From assembly GCA_958496175.1 (NCBI GenBank), contig OY292274.1:4836001-4900000 (forward strand): a DNA stretch of 64,000 bases, written 5' to 3'. A program made the position numbers and the translations under genes. Below the pieces are notes generated by a model, which searched no databases, had not been told where the DNA came from, and saw only the letters and a list, made by a program, of their open reading frames with translations. Shown here piece after piece: positions 48,201 through 58,748 of the stretch. Numbering within the stretch: position 1 is the first letter of the stretch; every line of letters begins with the position of its first letter. The DNA is from Sisyra terminalis. Its lineage: Eukaryota; Arthropoda; Insecta; Neuroptera; Sisyridae.

Positions 48201-51200
48201 AGTTCAGTAAGTGACTATAATGTATTTAACCATTTAATATGTGACATATACTTGACAAAAAGGGCAGTTTACACAAAACAACATATACTCTGGGCTAACT
48301 GTTGTTCATATCTTAAATTTAAAACATATAAGTACTTCTTCCTGAAAGCTAATAATGTGTGTAGGTACGTACCGTTAAATTTTGCTTAAAAATTTTTATC
48401 TTCAAAAGTTTCCAGCAGTACACTTTGGCAACATTTTTTACCACAAAATCTGTATTTACCAAAATATAAGTTTCGGTAACTTTAAATTGTGTGTTAAGAG
48501 ATCTCTCAGCGCTTTGTCGAACACCAAGGCTATTTGATGACTATGGGTACATACATACATTATTAGCTTTCAGGAAGAAGTATATGTTGTTTTGTGTAAA
48601 ATGCCCTTTTTGTCAATTATATGTCCCATATTAAATGGTTAAATACATTGTAGTCACCTACTGAAGTATGCATTATTTTGCCATTTTCTGCATGCCATAC
48701 CTCTGCTCCTAGTCATATCTCAAACTCCAAATTTTAGGTGCATAATACTATCATTTAGTACTATAATGGGGTGATATTTCAGATTTTTATCTGATCCCCC
48801 ACTAGAGATATTGAGCTCAGAAAATTGCAAATTTTAAAAATTTAAAAATTTTGTTATTTTTTATTTTAAAAAGGCTTAAAGTCTCAGACTTCAAATTTTG
48901 TTTTTGAATACAACTAGTACCTAATTGTTTGTAAAAAAAGTTTTAACGTGTAGACTCTTTCCCTTCCTTCACAATCTTTCCGTGAAAATTGGAGATTTTA
49001 CAAATGAGAGCTAAAAATTTAAGCTGAAATTTCATCCCTTAGAATTACATTTAGGTGAAAACATCTTATTACAACCTTATAGCTTATATTTTCATGAACA
49101 CACTGCTTTTTGTTTCGTTTTGATAGGACAAATAGGGCCTGAGATAAGCAAGTTTCCGCAAACCCTTAAAAGTGCGAAATTGTCTGCACCTAGTAAAACT
49201 AATATGGCCATCACTGGAAAACCAAAAACAATAAAATTAAAATAATGATGAATATGAACTACCAACATGTTGGGGTGATAGCAAAAAAAAAATCAGAATT
49301 AAAAAAAATAATCAAGCGACCAGTGCTGGACCGACTGAATTGGACTGACTCTATGCAGAAAATAAAAAAAATTGTCATAAAAAATTATTTGTTATGCAAT
49401 TATTCCTTGAATTACATAATTATATATTTTTATTAGCCCTAATTATTGTACATTGTTTATAATTCGAATAAGGCGACTGTTAAAATGAGCCCCTCCTTAT
49501 ATTGCTATGTATTCTATAGTGTTTGCTTGACTATCATTATTCTAAAACTAATTATTTGACTTTTATTGTATTTAAAATGCATTAATATATCTCAAATTAA
49601 TATATTTATCCTCTTCAATCAATTTCAAAATAGCAATATAAGGAGGGGCTTATTTTAACAGTCGCCTTATTCGAATTATAAACAATGTACAATAATTAGA
49701 GCTAATAAAAATATATTATTATGTATTTCAAGGAATAATTGCATAAAAAATAATTTTTAATGACATTTTCTTCATATTCTAAATTGTATATTATTTTACC
49801 AAAAAAAATGAATAAGTGTGATTTAGCATGAGATATAGGAAAAAATAAGTTTTTATTTTTTTTTCATAATGTTCCACTAAATCAAAAAATTTGAAAAAAT
49901 TACTAACTATAGAGGAGAACTAAAGACGTTTTTTGAGAAAATTTGTCGGTGGGCACTTTTCAAATACGCACTCAAAAAATTAATTTTAATTTTGTTTCGG
50001 TCCTTAAAAATCGACATTCAATCTGGAAATTATAGTAAAAATATTTTTTCATGCCTTTTACTCCTAAGAATGAGAAAACAAATTGCTGGTTATTAATTTT
50101 AAATTTTACTATTACAAAAAAAAAAAAAAATCGAAAAATGAGTTTTTTTTCGAATTACTCGAAATCCGCTTGCGATAAAAAGCTGAAAATTTAGCTAAAG
50201 TTTTTTTATTTAGTATCAAAACGATCCCCTGTCTTTGAATCGAAAAAGCCGCGGGGGCATTTTTACCATACAAACCGGCCTATTTAATTGAAAATACGAA
50301 AGTAAGAAAGAATATGCTGCATGTAAAAAAGAAATAATTCAATAATCTAGAAAGAATATCTTCCACATAGATTTATGTAATTTAGTTATGATTTCTTATT
50401 GTTTTTGAATAAATTTTGTTTTAGAAGAAACAACGTATGCAACAATTCATTGATAAATATGATGAGCAGGAAAAAGCTATGGAAGATGAACTTCAAGCAG
50501 CGACTGCAAGTATTTTGCCGGACGCGGACTGTTCATTCAATACAAACAATGATTTGGGATTTCAATATGGTGTTCAAGTAATTTAAACGAAATAATTAAA
50601 ATTATTTCTATACTAAATTGATTTATATTTATTCTTTTGTAGAGAGTCGGTTTGAATGGAGTTCGCACAGAGGGTTTATTAGGTGCGGTAAAACCAGCAG
50701 TTGAAGTTCAATATTTAATTCCAGTCGGGGAATCAATGGGTACCAAAATTTAGTTTTCGCATGATTAAAGTTTTTATTTTTGTTTTTTGTTGGTCTGATA
50801 GAATCTAACACCATTTAGACATAGAGTTTTAAACTCCTGAACAAAATAAACGCATCACTTGACCATAAAAATTTTCTATGGAAAATTAACAATTGGGCTT
50901 TAAACAATGATAAAAAACCAAAATTTCATAGTATTTTAGAGAGCATCATTTTATTTTATTGAAAATTAACAAAAAACCAACCAAATATCTAATAACAATG
51001 ACACATTTTGAAATTTTTTTTTTCAACCACTATTACCCAAAGAGATTGTATTACCACTTCATGGTCTATTATGCAGTAAAGAACTTTGGAATTTTATCTA
51101 AGGAATATTATTGTATTTCTTCAATTATAGTATTTAAAAATGAATTATTTGTGGTAAGGTGTTTGAATATCAAGGAGGTAATTAATACGATATTCAGTCA

Positions 51201-51890
51201 CTTAAGTAAATATGTCTAATAAAGAATAAATCTACTTAAAATAAAAATATTTTCTGGAATATTTTCCTCAACAACAGCTTTTATCGTAGATTCAACTTGT
51301 AGGTATTCTAGAGTATTCTATAAGAAAATTGCTTTACAATAGAGAAAATTGTTTATCTAGGCCTCCATATTTCAATTTAATTCTTTTAATTAGTCCGTAA
51401 TGAACCTGCTAAAGAGACAACTTTGAAATCAAGGCTTTTAAAGCTTGTATTTTTTTTTATATTTGTCTTTTTTGGTCACATTATTATTGATTTTTCAATC
51501 ATTCATGTATATATCAGTCTATACTAAAAATTTTTTAAAAAAATTTCTTCAAAAGCCTTAGTTTACAAATTGTTTTTTGTAAAGTTTCCCCGTGATGCGT
51601 TAATTTATTCAGGCATGAATAAAATATTATGGAAAGAGAAATGTGTTGAATGTTTTTGTTTTTCAGATTTTATGTGTCCAATATCAAAAGAGGAAGTGGC
51701 AGAAGAATGTGGTCTTCAATCTGGAAATGATCGACTGGAACGAATAAATGAATTATCGAGTGGCGATTACCTGATCACAGACCTGAATCCTCAAACTTTA
51801 GGCTTAAATTTATCAGAAGCGGAAATTGTCATACCTGATCAACTGTTCGGTGATGATCTTAATTTTCAGTGTTATGAATTACAAGTTTGA
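39212..51890 (+). CDS. Forkhead-domain transcription factor, subclass unresolved
   Basis: Eight coding exons: 39212-39679, 40215-40536, 41084-41235, 41301-41533, 46529-46697, 50425-50577, 50643-50739 and 51667-51890, giving 605 residues with all phases closing. The forkhead domain spans about 362-447 (RKPPFTYTELIEHAL, IYQWIS, DHFPFYKANDDRWKN, SVRHNLSINPHFRKG, GAGHLWTI) and is split by intron 4 after WIS. Helix 3 (NSVRHNLSIN) is intact. Residues 1-360 are Ser/Thr/Asn-rich and probably disordered. A charged helix follows (QRMQQFIDKYDEQEKAMEDELQ), and the C-terminus is acidic. The domain lacks the FoxO-specific insertion and Akt motifs, so it is not FoxO; HNLSINPHFRKG with GAGHLW differs from the common Fox classes. 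Nuclear DNA-binding regulator is the safe call. Introns 4 (5.0 kb) and 5 (3.7 kb) are swollen by repeats. Upstream non-coding exons are likely but not located. Confidence 0.88.
40738..40923 (+). mobile_element. Palindromic short retroelement-like repeat, family C copy 2
   Basis: Lies in intron 2 of the forkhead gene, flanked by the exact 11-bp repeat TTCATAAAACT (40727-40737 and 40924-40934). Arms AATGGATAATAATATATGTC... are inverted at 40858-40880. The minus strand at 40793-40826 reads CTGATGATGACAGCC..ACTGATAAAACGCG, and the tail GACTCGGAAATAAATAAAATAC matches copy 1. Confidence 0.7.
41638..42351 (-). mobile_element. hAT element remnant (714 bp) with transposase C-terminus
   Basis: Ends CAGTGACGTAGCTAGG and inverse of CAGTGGCGTAGTTACC. 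It is flanked by the exact 8-bp duplication AACTTAGT (41630-41637 and 42352-42359). It sits in intron 4 of the forkhead gene and retains the end of a transposase frame (41940-42197). The element at 5958-6428 is a further deleted relative. Confidence 0.92.
41940..42197 (-). pseudogene. hAT transposase C-terminal dimerisation region (fragment)
   Basis: An 85-codon frame contains LLFFTIPVTSAAAERSFSK followed by KLKILKKKLRNNMG and RLRHLSLIAIE, the signature of the hAT dimerisation region near the transposase C-terminus. The upstream catalytic portion is absent, so this is a defective copy that could at most be mobilised in trans. Confidence 0.88.
42352..46528. other. Rest of forkhead intron 4
   Basis: Contains a family B repeat at 43081-43340 and an unclassified repeat-like stretch (about 42500-43000) that includes the phrase 'aaaatttcatcaaaatcggttgagtagtt', typical of dispersed insect repeats but without recognisable ends. 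From 43.4 to 46.5 kb nothing coding is seen. Confidence 0.5.
43081..43340 (-). mobile_element. Palindromic repeat family B, copy 3
   Basis: Starts TGTGTATACAATATATAG and ends GAAAAAATCTTATTTT. It is flanked by the exact 10-bp repeat TAAAATTCAA (43070-43079 and 43341-43350). The minus strand at 43202-43249 carries CTGAGGA, A, GATTGC, TTG, GCAATC, GAAATACG, then ACGTC. Part of the second arm is replaced by a TAGTTTGGATCACTCCGTAA segment shared with copy 4. Confidence 0.75.
46769..46993. mobile_element. 225-bp MITE, copy 3, nested in the giant palindrome
   Basis: Exactly 225 bp, with flanks GGTAAAAA (46761-46768) and GATAAAAA (46994-47001). The uninterrupted mirror position in the right arm (about 50258-50275, inverse ATGGTAAAAATGCC) is the empty site and confirms that the 8-bp segment was duplicated on insertion. 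Confidence 0.92.
49355..49790. mobile_element. Foldback insertion in the right arm of the giant palindrome
   Basis: Inverted arms contain CAATTATTCCTTGAA, TTTTTATTAGC and AATAAGGCGACTGTTAAAAT, with their inverses. The centre lies near 49560. The corresponding place in the left arm lacks it. Target duplication not resolved because the flanks are AT-rich. Confidence 0.7.
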
Positions 51891-54824
51891 AAGTGAACGA
51901 AATAGGATTACGTAGATAATAGAAATTAATTTAAACGTATCATTATCAATTGCAATAAAACTAGATAATTAAAACTTAACGATTAAAGAAGCTACTTCCA
52001 TTCGCGGGAATCTTAACTTTTTAAATTTTACTCTATTTTTACGTATTTATGTGTATTTAGGCGTAGTTTTTATAAAATAACGGATATTTAACGAGTTAAT
52101 AGTTCTTAAACATTATAGTTTTACCGCAAAAATTAGAACAGAATCCTATACTTTTAGTTTTCCAATTTTTAAACTAAAGTTGCAACTTTTATTAATATTT
52201 TAATTAAACAATATGGCGAGGGCATTTTGTATGTTTTTAAATTTTTATATTTTACACAAACGGAATAATAATTATGAAATAAATAATTTCGTTTGCAAAA
52301 ATATTGAAAATTTTACTTTTTCCAGGCCCGCATACAGTTTCGTAAATTCTATGGGGATTACATCTGCAAAGTTTACTCCAGACTCAAATTTTAAAAGTGG
52401 ATGATCCCTATAAGAGATACCAGATTGGTGTTTAAAGTTCACCAGAACTTTCTGAAGAGCTTTTTGAACCATTATTAATTAAATGTAAGAGGAACTTACA
52501 TTTGAAATATAATTTTAAAAGATGTATGATTGTTATAATTGTTATATATGTAAAAATATTAAATATGGCAAGCAACTTCAATTATAAAATTAATCCTCTT
52601 AAAATTATACTAAAAAAAAACAATTGTTTTTAATAACAATTGTGAAAATAATTTAGTTTTAAAGAAGCTATAAAGTAACTATCAAAATATGAGTAAATAT
52701 ATATATTAAATGTATGATAAATCAAATGAGATAAGATTTAAATTTTCCGTAATCGATCTTTCTAACTCTTTTTATTTTATGCAATGATTAAAATTGCTTA
52801 ATTACTAATCGAAGGGCTTTGTTTATGATATTTTTAGATCACTTTAAAAAACTATAAAATCTTGTCCTCCAGTCGACTTTTAACAAAATTCATCTCAGAT
52901 ATTTTAAATTTTTCAAAACATTTGGAAATATCTTTTAATGTTTAGCTGTAAATATTATCTTTCTTTTTTGATGGTGAAATCTGCATCATATTGCAACAAT
53001 AACTAAATTTAATATTTTAATATATCCCTGAAGTAAATGGAAATTCTTACAAATTTATTTTCACTGAAAGTTCTAGTCTAATTTTAAGTGGTTGTATTAA
53101 TTATGGTGGCTTTTAGTAGGGAATAATATTTGAATAAATTTTGACACCATTTGGCATTAGAAGATTTAATCAAATTGATGTTTACTTTGGATGTCAATTC
53201 TTTAGGATTGGAATGAAAAAATCAACCATTGCATCAACCGACAAAAAATGACGTAGTTAATTATGCTTGATTTTTTCAAATTTTTGGCAAAATAACTGGA
53301 GTTTTGGTATGAATTTAATTTTTAAAGACATGATAATCACTCTTTTCTTTTTTAGTTAAAAAAAAATTATATAAAAATGATATGCCATTTTGTGAATGTC
53401 GCTATTTTGACATTCGATTCGTTATCAACGGGTAAAAGTTTTAACTTTAATTATTATTGCAACTATAACAGAAGCTTAACTACCAAAAAAAAGAAGACAT
53501 TATTATATATATTTGTAGTTTGTAACTTACAATTATTACAAAAACATTGCCAAATGTCTAGGAAAATTTTGAATGAATTTTATTAGGTTGACCGTTAAAA
53601 CAAGATAAATATTTTAGTTTCATTACCTTTAATTTTTCTAAAATGATTAATAATTTTCAAAGAAATGCTAATTTGATGAACACTCTTACGTCCAGCCAAT
53701 TATAAAACGTAAAAAGCAAGTTATTTTAGTAGCGGTAAAACTAAACAATTTATAGAATAAATTTAGCAAAACTATATTAGTCGCCTTTTGGCTAATATTA
53801 ATGGCCTTAAAATAAATATCAGATCTCCGTCCAATTTTGCATGATACTTATTATCTTTATAGTACATATGTTTTAAAAATTGTGACAATATTGGTTTTAC
53901 ACTTAAATTGTTTGGATAAATGCACACAAAAATCTTTTTTTTTATCTTTTTTAAAACATAGTTATTCTAACCAGACCAACATTACATAATTTTTTTATTA
54001 AAACAAAACTCAATATGTGTTTATTTAAATTGTTGTATTGTGTTGTAAAGTATGACTAAACTATAAAATGCTTAGTTCTTTTTTTAATTGTCGTTGTATT
54101 ATAAATGTTATTTATCTTTTAAAGTATAATGTAATATGTCTTTCTGGAGTTGTATTATATTATTTTTTTTTTCTCAAACAATATACATACAGCTAAATAT
54201 AATTTATTAAAAAGAAGAATATCTAATATATACTTCTCGATAAAACGCAGTTTAAACTTAAGTGAAAATTCGCAACAATTTTATCATTTCTAGTCGTTAA
54301 TATGTTATATAAATAGTGACGTGCTGTTTGAATTAAGTACAATTCTTAAAAAAATCCTTAAATCGAAAATGTTTCTGAAGCAATAATTAAAATTTATTCA
54401 TTATAACTAAAATTGTTAACAATGAGTTGCTAAGATTAGACATATTTGGAGATCAGAACTTATTGTAAATTATAAATACCGTCAAATAAACTTACGAATT
54501 ATTTAATGATTTTGTTCACATAAATAGGGTAAATAATTTGTTTGAAATATGAATAATTACCTATAACGTAGTTTATTTTTACACTTGTATTCTTATATAC
54601 TTACTTAATATTGTTTAGTGATTTATTGGTTATAGAATTCAATAAAATAGCTCTTGTTATTTTTTCGGACCCGAACTCCTTGCTCGTTTTAGTCTCATCT
54701 TCATTAATTATTAATGTAAACTACTACATAGTATTTCATTATCTCTATTAGCAATATTTAGTAAATATAAACGGTAGTAAGTAAACGTTTGTTCCCAAAT
54801 AATTACTATATATATATATTCAAA

Positions 54825-55345
54825 AAAGTATGATTTTTTTTTCTTAATTATATCGAAAATATTGTTGGGAATGTCAAAAAAAAAATCCTGTGAAAGTTTA
54901 AGCTCTTAATATTAAAATTAAGAGGTGCCGCATCGCAAATTTCGATTTTCCATTTAAATAACATGGGAACAATATTCTCTTGCACTTTGGAATTTTATAG
55001 TTCACGTTGGTGACAATATTTCGGAATGACCAAGGTATATTCTTGTGGAAAATTGAACGATCTACAAAAAAGGTCCCGTACAAGTTTTTGATATATTTAT
55101 TCCTTCAAAAGTTATTCGAGGTCAAAGTTGAACTAAAAATAAATTTTAATATTTTTTCAAATTTTTGACGCAACCATCAATTTTATGAAAAAATTTTATA
55201 GGACATTTTTTTATTTGCATTAATCTGAAAATTCCCTTAATTATTATATTTTTAACATATTTTTTTTAATTTTAATTAAATAACTTAGGACCTGTGAAAA
55301 ATATCAAAAACTTTTATAGAGATAAGTTATAGGAAAAAAAGTGCT
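54825..55345. mobile_element. Truncated copy of the 1.0-kb palindromic element
   Basis: Matches the left arm of 34294-35304 from the run of T residues to AAAAAAGTGCTCT, including AAGAGGTGCCGCATCGCAAA. The terminal TAGACTGATTC and the second arm are missing, and an internal deletion removes the arm-loop junction. Confidence 0.8.
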
Positions 55346-55744
55346 CTGACTCTAGAGTCACTAATAAGTTTCGCTTGGGATCCACCTGGAAATATAATTA
55401 CAGAAATAATAAAGGTATTTTTTACAAATCAATGCGAAAAATGATATTTTTTGTTGCGAGCTATCTGTCTAAAGTTAGGAGTAAAATTGGTGCAAGCTAT
55501 TGACATTAAATCACATTAAAGATGTTCATCAATAAGTTGAGATCGAAATTTATTTTTAATGTAGTTCATCTTCGAAATAAATATAAAATATAAATTTAAA
55601 ATAAATACCACACACATATTATATTCAAAACTCTTTACTGGAAACTTCTGCACGTTTGTGTTTTTTAAAACTGTTTCATTTGAAATCGATCATTTCTATC
55701 AGCATAGTAGCTTTATCACTTCCGAAAACAATTGCAGCTTTGTA

Positions 55745-56108
55745 TACAATATATAGGATATATTGCGGTCCAATTTATGTAGTATAATTTAATAAAATAA
55801 TATATAAAAACCATACCATAAACAAACATTTGAACAGAAGTTCAAAGTTCAAGTGAATCATCACAAAGCAGTTACGGAGTGATCCAAACTACTTGATGAC
55901 CACTGAGGAGGATTGCTTGGCAATCGAAATGCGTATCTGGGCAATACGTCACAAATATTTTTGTTTGAACTTCTGTTCAAATTTATGTTTATAGTACGAT
56001 TTTTATATATTATTATATTAAATTACACTACATAAATTGGACCGTGATATATCCTATATATTGTATACACAGTATAACTGTTCAAAGTCAATGAAAAAAT
56101 CTTATATT
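55745..56108 (+). mobile_element. Palindromic repeat family B, copy 4 (most complete)
   Basis: Two inverted arms (TATATTGCGGTCCAATTTATG...GAACAGAAGTTCAAA) surround a centre with the hammerhead-like core at 55903-55950: CTGAGGA, GGATTGC, TTG, GCAATC, GAAATGCG, then ATACGTC. The 3' tail is CACAGTATAACTGTTC to GAAAAAATC. It is flanked by the exact 15-bp direct repeat AATTGCAGCTTTGTA (55730-55744 and 56109-56123). Confidence 0.8.
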
Positions 56109-56170
56109 AATTGCAGCTTTGTAACTTCATTCACCATCAGGATGTAAAGAGTAAATGCTACTGAGGATTT

Positions 56171-56497
56171 CTACACCATTCTGATTTTTCTTAAAATCTG
56201 CGAGGCTTTTTTAAATTCCGATTTAAGATCCGTAATGAACGTCTTGTATTGGTTGACGTCAATTTTGTCGTCAATGCTAATTATTTTATTTAAATTGGGA
56301 AAGCATTCATTACCAAGACCATTAATAAGGAGATCGAGTTTTCGCGGAAAACTTTTTACTTCTGATAAGAGTTTCCAAACAAGCTTTTCTTTGCTTGGAA
56401 GTTTATGGTTCAGGCCATTGATATGCTTAAACATATCCGTCAAGAAAGCAACGACAGCTAAATTTTCTTTTTCGTTTAGAAAACGCAAATGTTGCAA
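56171..56497 (-). pseudogene. hAT-type transposase fragment (ZBED5/SCAND3-like)
   Basis: A 108-codon frame contains VVAFLTDMFKHINGLNHKLP, FPRKLDLL and CFPNLNKII, resembling the region between the catalytic blocks of hAT-derived proteins such as ZBED5 and SCAND3. No start, no BED finger and no dimerisation region nearby, so it is a decayed piece. It differs from the hAT remnant at 41940-42197. Confidence 0.65.
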
Positions 56498-57281
56498 ATC
56501 TGTTTTTTGCAGAAGACGTAACTAATCACAATTAATGAAGAGAAATAAAAAAGAGATATGCAGAACTACCAAGAATTCAATAGTTTCATCCAAGTTTTGA
56601 CGAGGATTTCCTTATTAATGAGAAGAGTCGCTAGAGGAGGAAGGTAGACCAATGGCTGATCTCTGGTGATCTTGAGCCGGTCGTTCCCAATTTCTTCAGG
56701 TTGAAGTCAGTGCGCTCCGCAATTGATCTAATGAGTGTAATCTTTATTTGGATAATTTTACAGTCTCAAAGTTTTGGGTTTTAATTGTTGATCGATTTTC
56801 GTAGTTTCAATTTTTTTCTATCACCGATTCGGACTGAACTTTTTCCTTATTTGAAATTGATTTTTTTTTCAACCCTCCTTTTCGATGTATCTTTTCCACA
56901 ACCAAAAAATCTTGTATCTCTTCTCTAATTAGTATATTTAATTTATGTTCCAACGCATTAAATGCTGATAAAATTTGTTTTTGTGTTTATGTTTCATAAA
57001 TCTTCACATTAAGTACATAATTTAATTTTAATCTTTTATTACTAAATACATGACTGATGTAATGAGGCAAAAGCAGTAAATATATTGTAAATGTTTATTC
57101 CATATAAAAACTTTGTACTTATACAATTGTAATATAATAAAGTAAAAAATGATCGCTTTTATTACTACTTAATTCAATGAATTAAAAAAAATTGTTTGGA
57201 CGGATAAGATCACCAAAATGAGATTCATATTAAAATTTTAACTAAATTAGAGAAGTAATCCTAAGGTAATTGAAGCAATTA

Positions 57282-57966
57282 CTAAAATACTAGCCAAAAA
57301 CTAGATAAAATAATCGTTATTAAAGAAACTATTGATATCTTAATACTAGAAGCGGAGTTACATCGATGATCTAAGAAACAGAAGCACCAAGTTGTTGAAT
57401 CATAATAATTTCTGAAAATTATAACAAATTGATAAAACTCTCATAAAACAGAGAAATGATTCAAAATAATACCTTTTGATATCCAACTCTTTGATAGAAT
57501 TATTCACATAGTGGGCGAGATTATAATCGGTTGATGCACTGCGACACCCCTCGTAATGATCTGCGGGAATATCTTTCCTAAATGCTTTGAGATTACTTAG
57601 ACATTCTCGTGTAATAACCTCAGTGGCTAAATAGAAAACATAATTAAAATCGAATAGGTATATCAATGAATTATAAGTTTCTACCATCTTTTCGTTCAAT
57701 TATCTTCACGCAAATATCATCATCTTCTGGACATGGATCACCCCAAAATCGCCACTGCCAGTTAAAAGGTGTTCCGCATCCCGGTTGTGTACTTGTACAT
57801 CGGTAGCAATATAAGGCACTACCTTAAAAAATCCATGAAAACATTATAAAGTTTAAGAGTAAGGAAATAATAAGACTATGTTTGACACACCCAAATGTAT
57901 GCATTTCATTAACTTACTTGTTGATAAATATGTAACTACAAGAAATAAAATACAGTTTCGATTCAT
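57282..57966 (-). CDS. Ly6/uPAR-like GPI-anchored protein (quiver/sleepless type)
   Basis: Four coding exons: 57966-57918, 57822-57685, 57626-57473 and 57411-57282, giving 156 residues. A signal peptide (NCILFLVVTYLSTSSA) precedes a ten-cysteine Ly6 domain: LYCYRCTSTQPGCGTPF, DPCPEDDDICVKI, TRECLSN, YEGCRS, then TTWCFCFLDHRCN. The last cysteine is followed by Asn, as required for the three-finger fold. The C-terminus is hydrophobic after a small-residue stretch (NSASS, then ISIVSLITIILSSFWLVF), as expected for GPI anchoring. Insect relatives include quiver/sleepless, boudin and crimpled, which act at septate junctions or on neuronal channels and receptors; the exact orthologue was not decided. 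An NNS sequon (about residue 105) may be glycosylated. Confidence 0.92.
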
Positions 57967-58715
57967 TGTTATTTGGTAAAAATGAAAAACAACAAAAAAA
58001 AATTAATGAAACTTAATTTAATTAAATCATAAATCTTTATTAATTGTGATTGAATTATCAAAGCTGATCAAAACGATGATTTACAAACATAGACTTCCAC
58101 TTTCAAAACAATTCTAGTATAACTATAGACAACTGTAGATTTTTATGGTATAAGCTTGGATCAGGAACGCAAGCATAATTGCAGTAATGATTGATTGATT
58201 GCAGTAATGGCACCAAATGGCACTGTCGCGTATTTTTAATAAGCCATCCCCGGGCATACCACATGAGGATATCTCATTGATCTCTACAAATTTCTTGTAA
58301 CGATCACCAGTTAAAATTTTCTTCGATCATTTCTCCATTATCCAATAAAATATTTGGATCGGCAATGAATTCTATATAAGCCATCATAAGAACAATAAAG
58401 AAAAAGAAATTAAATGACTTTTTCAAAAAAAATTTATCATTATCGCACTTAATCCTAAATCATAAAATACTTGTTTTTTTTTTCTTTGATCTGGGGGCCT
58501 CTCCTGCGAGTTCCTCTGCGCTGCGTCCTAAAAGGACTATTGCGCCCTAAAGTATTTGTTAGTCAAACATACCATTAAATATATTATTTTTACTATTTAC
58601 ATTTGTGGTAAGCCAAAAATTTTAATAATAATATCAGTATCACGGGTAATTGGAAATATAAATAATATTAATTTATTAATATAATTAAATTAATTTAAAC
58701 AATCGTTGATTTGCG

Positions 58716-58748
58716 ACGTTTCGTCTTTATTATTAAGACTTTATCAAC
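58716..58748 (-). repeat. Hammerhead-like repeat motif, family E
   Basis: The minus strand reads TTGATAAAGTCTTAATA, then ATAAAGACGAAACGTCG: a stem (AGTCTT/AAAGAC) closed between TTGATAA and GAAACG. It has the same overall layout as families B, C and D. Element limits not determined. Confidence 0.45.

Larger units (their letters stand above)
46748..50280. mobile_element. 3.5-kb giant palindrome filling forkhead intron 5
   Basis: Begins GGCCGGTTTGTAAGGTAAAAA and ends with the inverse, with TA on both sides. Arms of about 1.6 kb are largely identical, and a spacer of about 180 bp lies around 48365-48545. The left arm contains an inserted MITE (46769-46993) and the right arm an independent foldback insertion (about 49355-49790). 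Neither insertion has a partner in the other arm. No protein-like frame was recognised in the arms. It occupies almost all of intron 5 (46698-50424), so the primary transcript could fold into a very long hairpin. Confidence 0.88.
51891..57281. other. Gene-free interval, forkhead gene to Ly6-like gene
   Basis: Contains the 3' UTR of the forkhead gene, a half copy of the 1.0-kb palindrome, a family B repeat and a dead hAT transposase fragment. A 66-codon frame at 52272-52472 (-) is unrecognised and short. Otherwise AT-rich with nothing supportable. Confidence 0.55.

Noticed and set aside
46748..50280. Protein-coding content in the giant palindrome
   Set aside because: Open frames of 60-76 codons occur in both arms but are low in complexity, mirror each other and match no family.
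39212..51890. FoxO as identity of the forkhead gene
   Set aside because: The FoxO-specific insertion in the forkhead domain and the Akt phosphorylation motifs are absent, and helix 3 flanks differ.
58170..58390. Minus-strand codon-like tract (ADPNILLDNGEMIEENF and GDRYKKFVEINEISSCGMP)
   Set aside because: The two pieces are in different frames, no convincing splice pair joins them, and no family was recognised.
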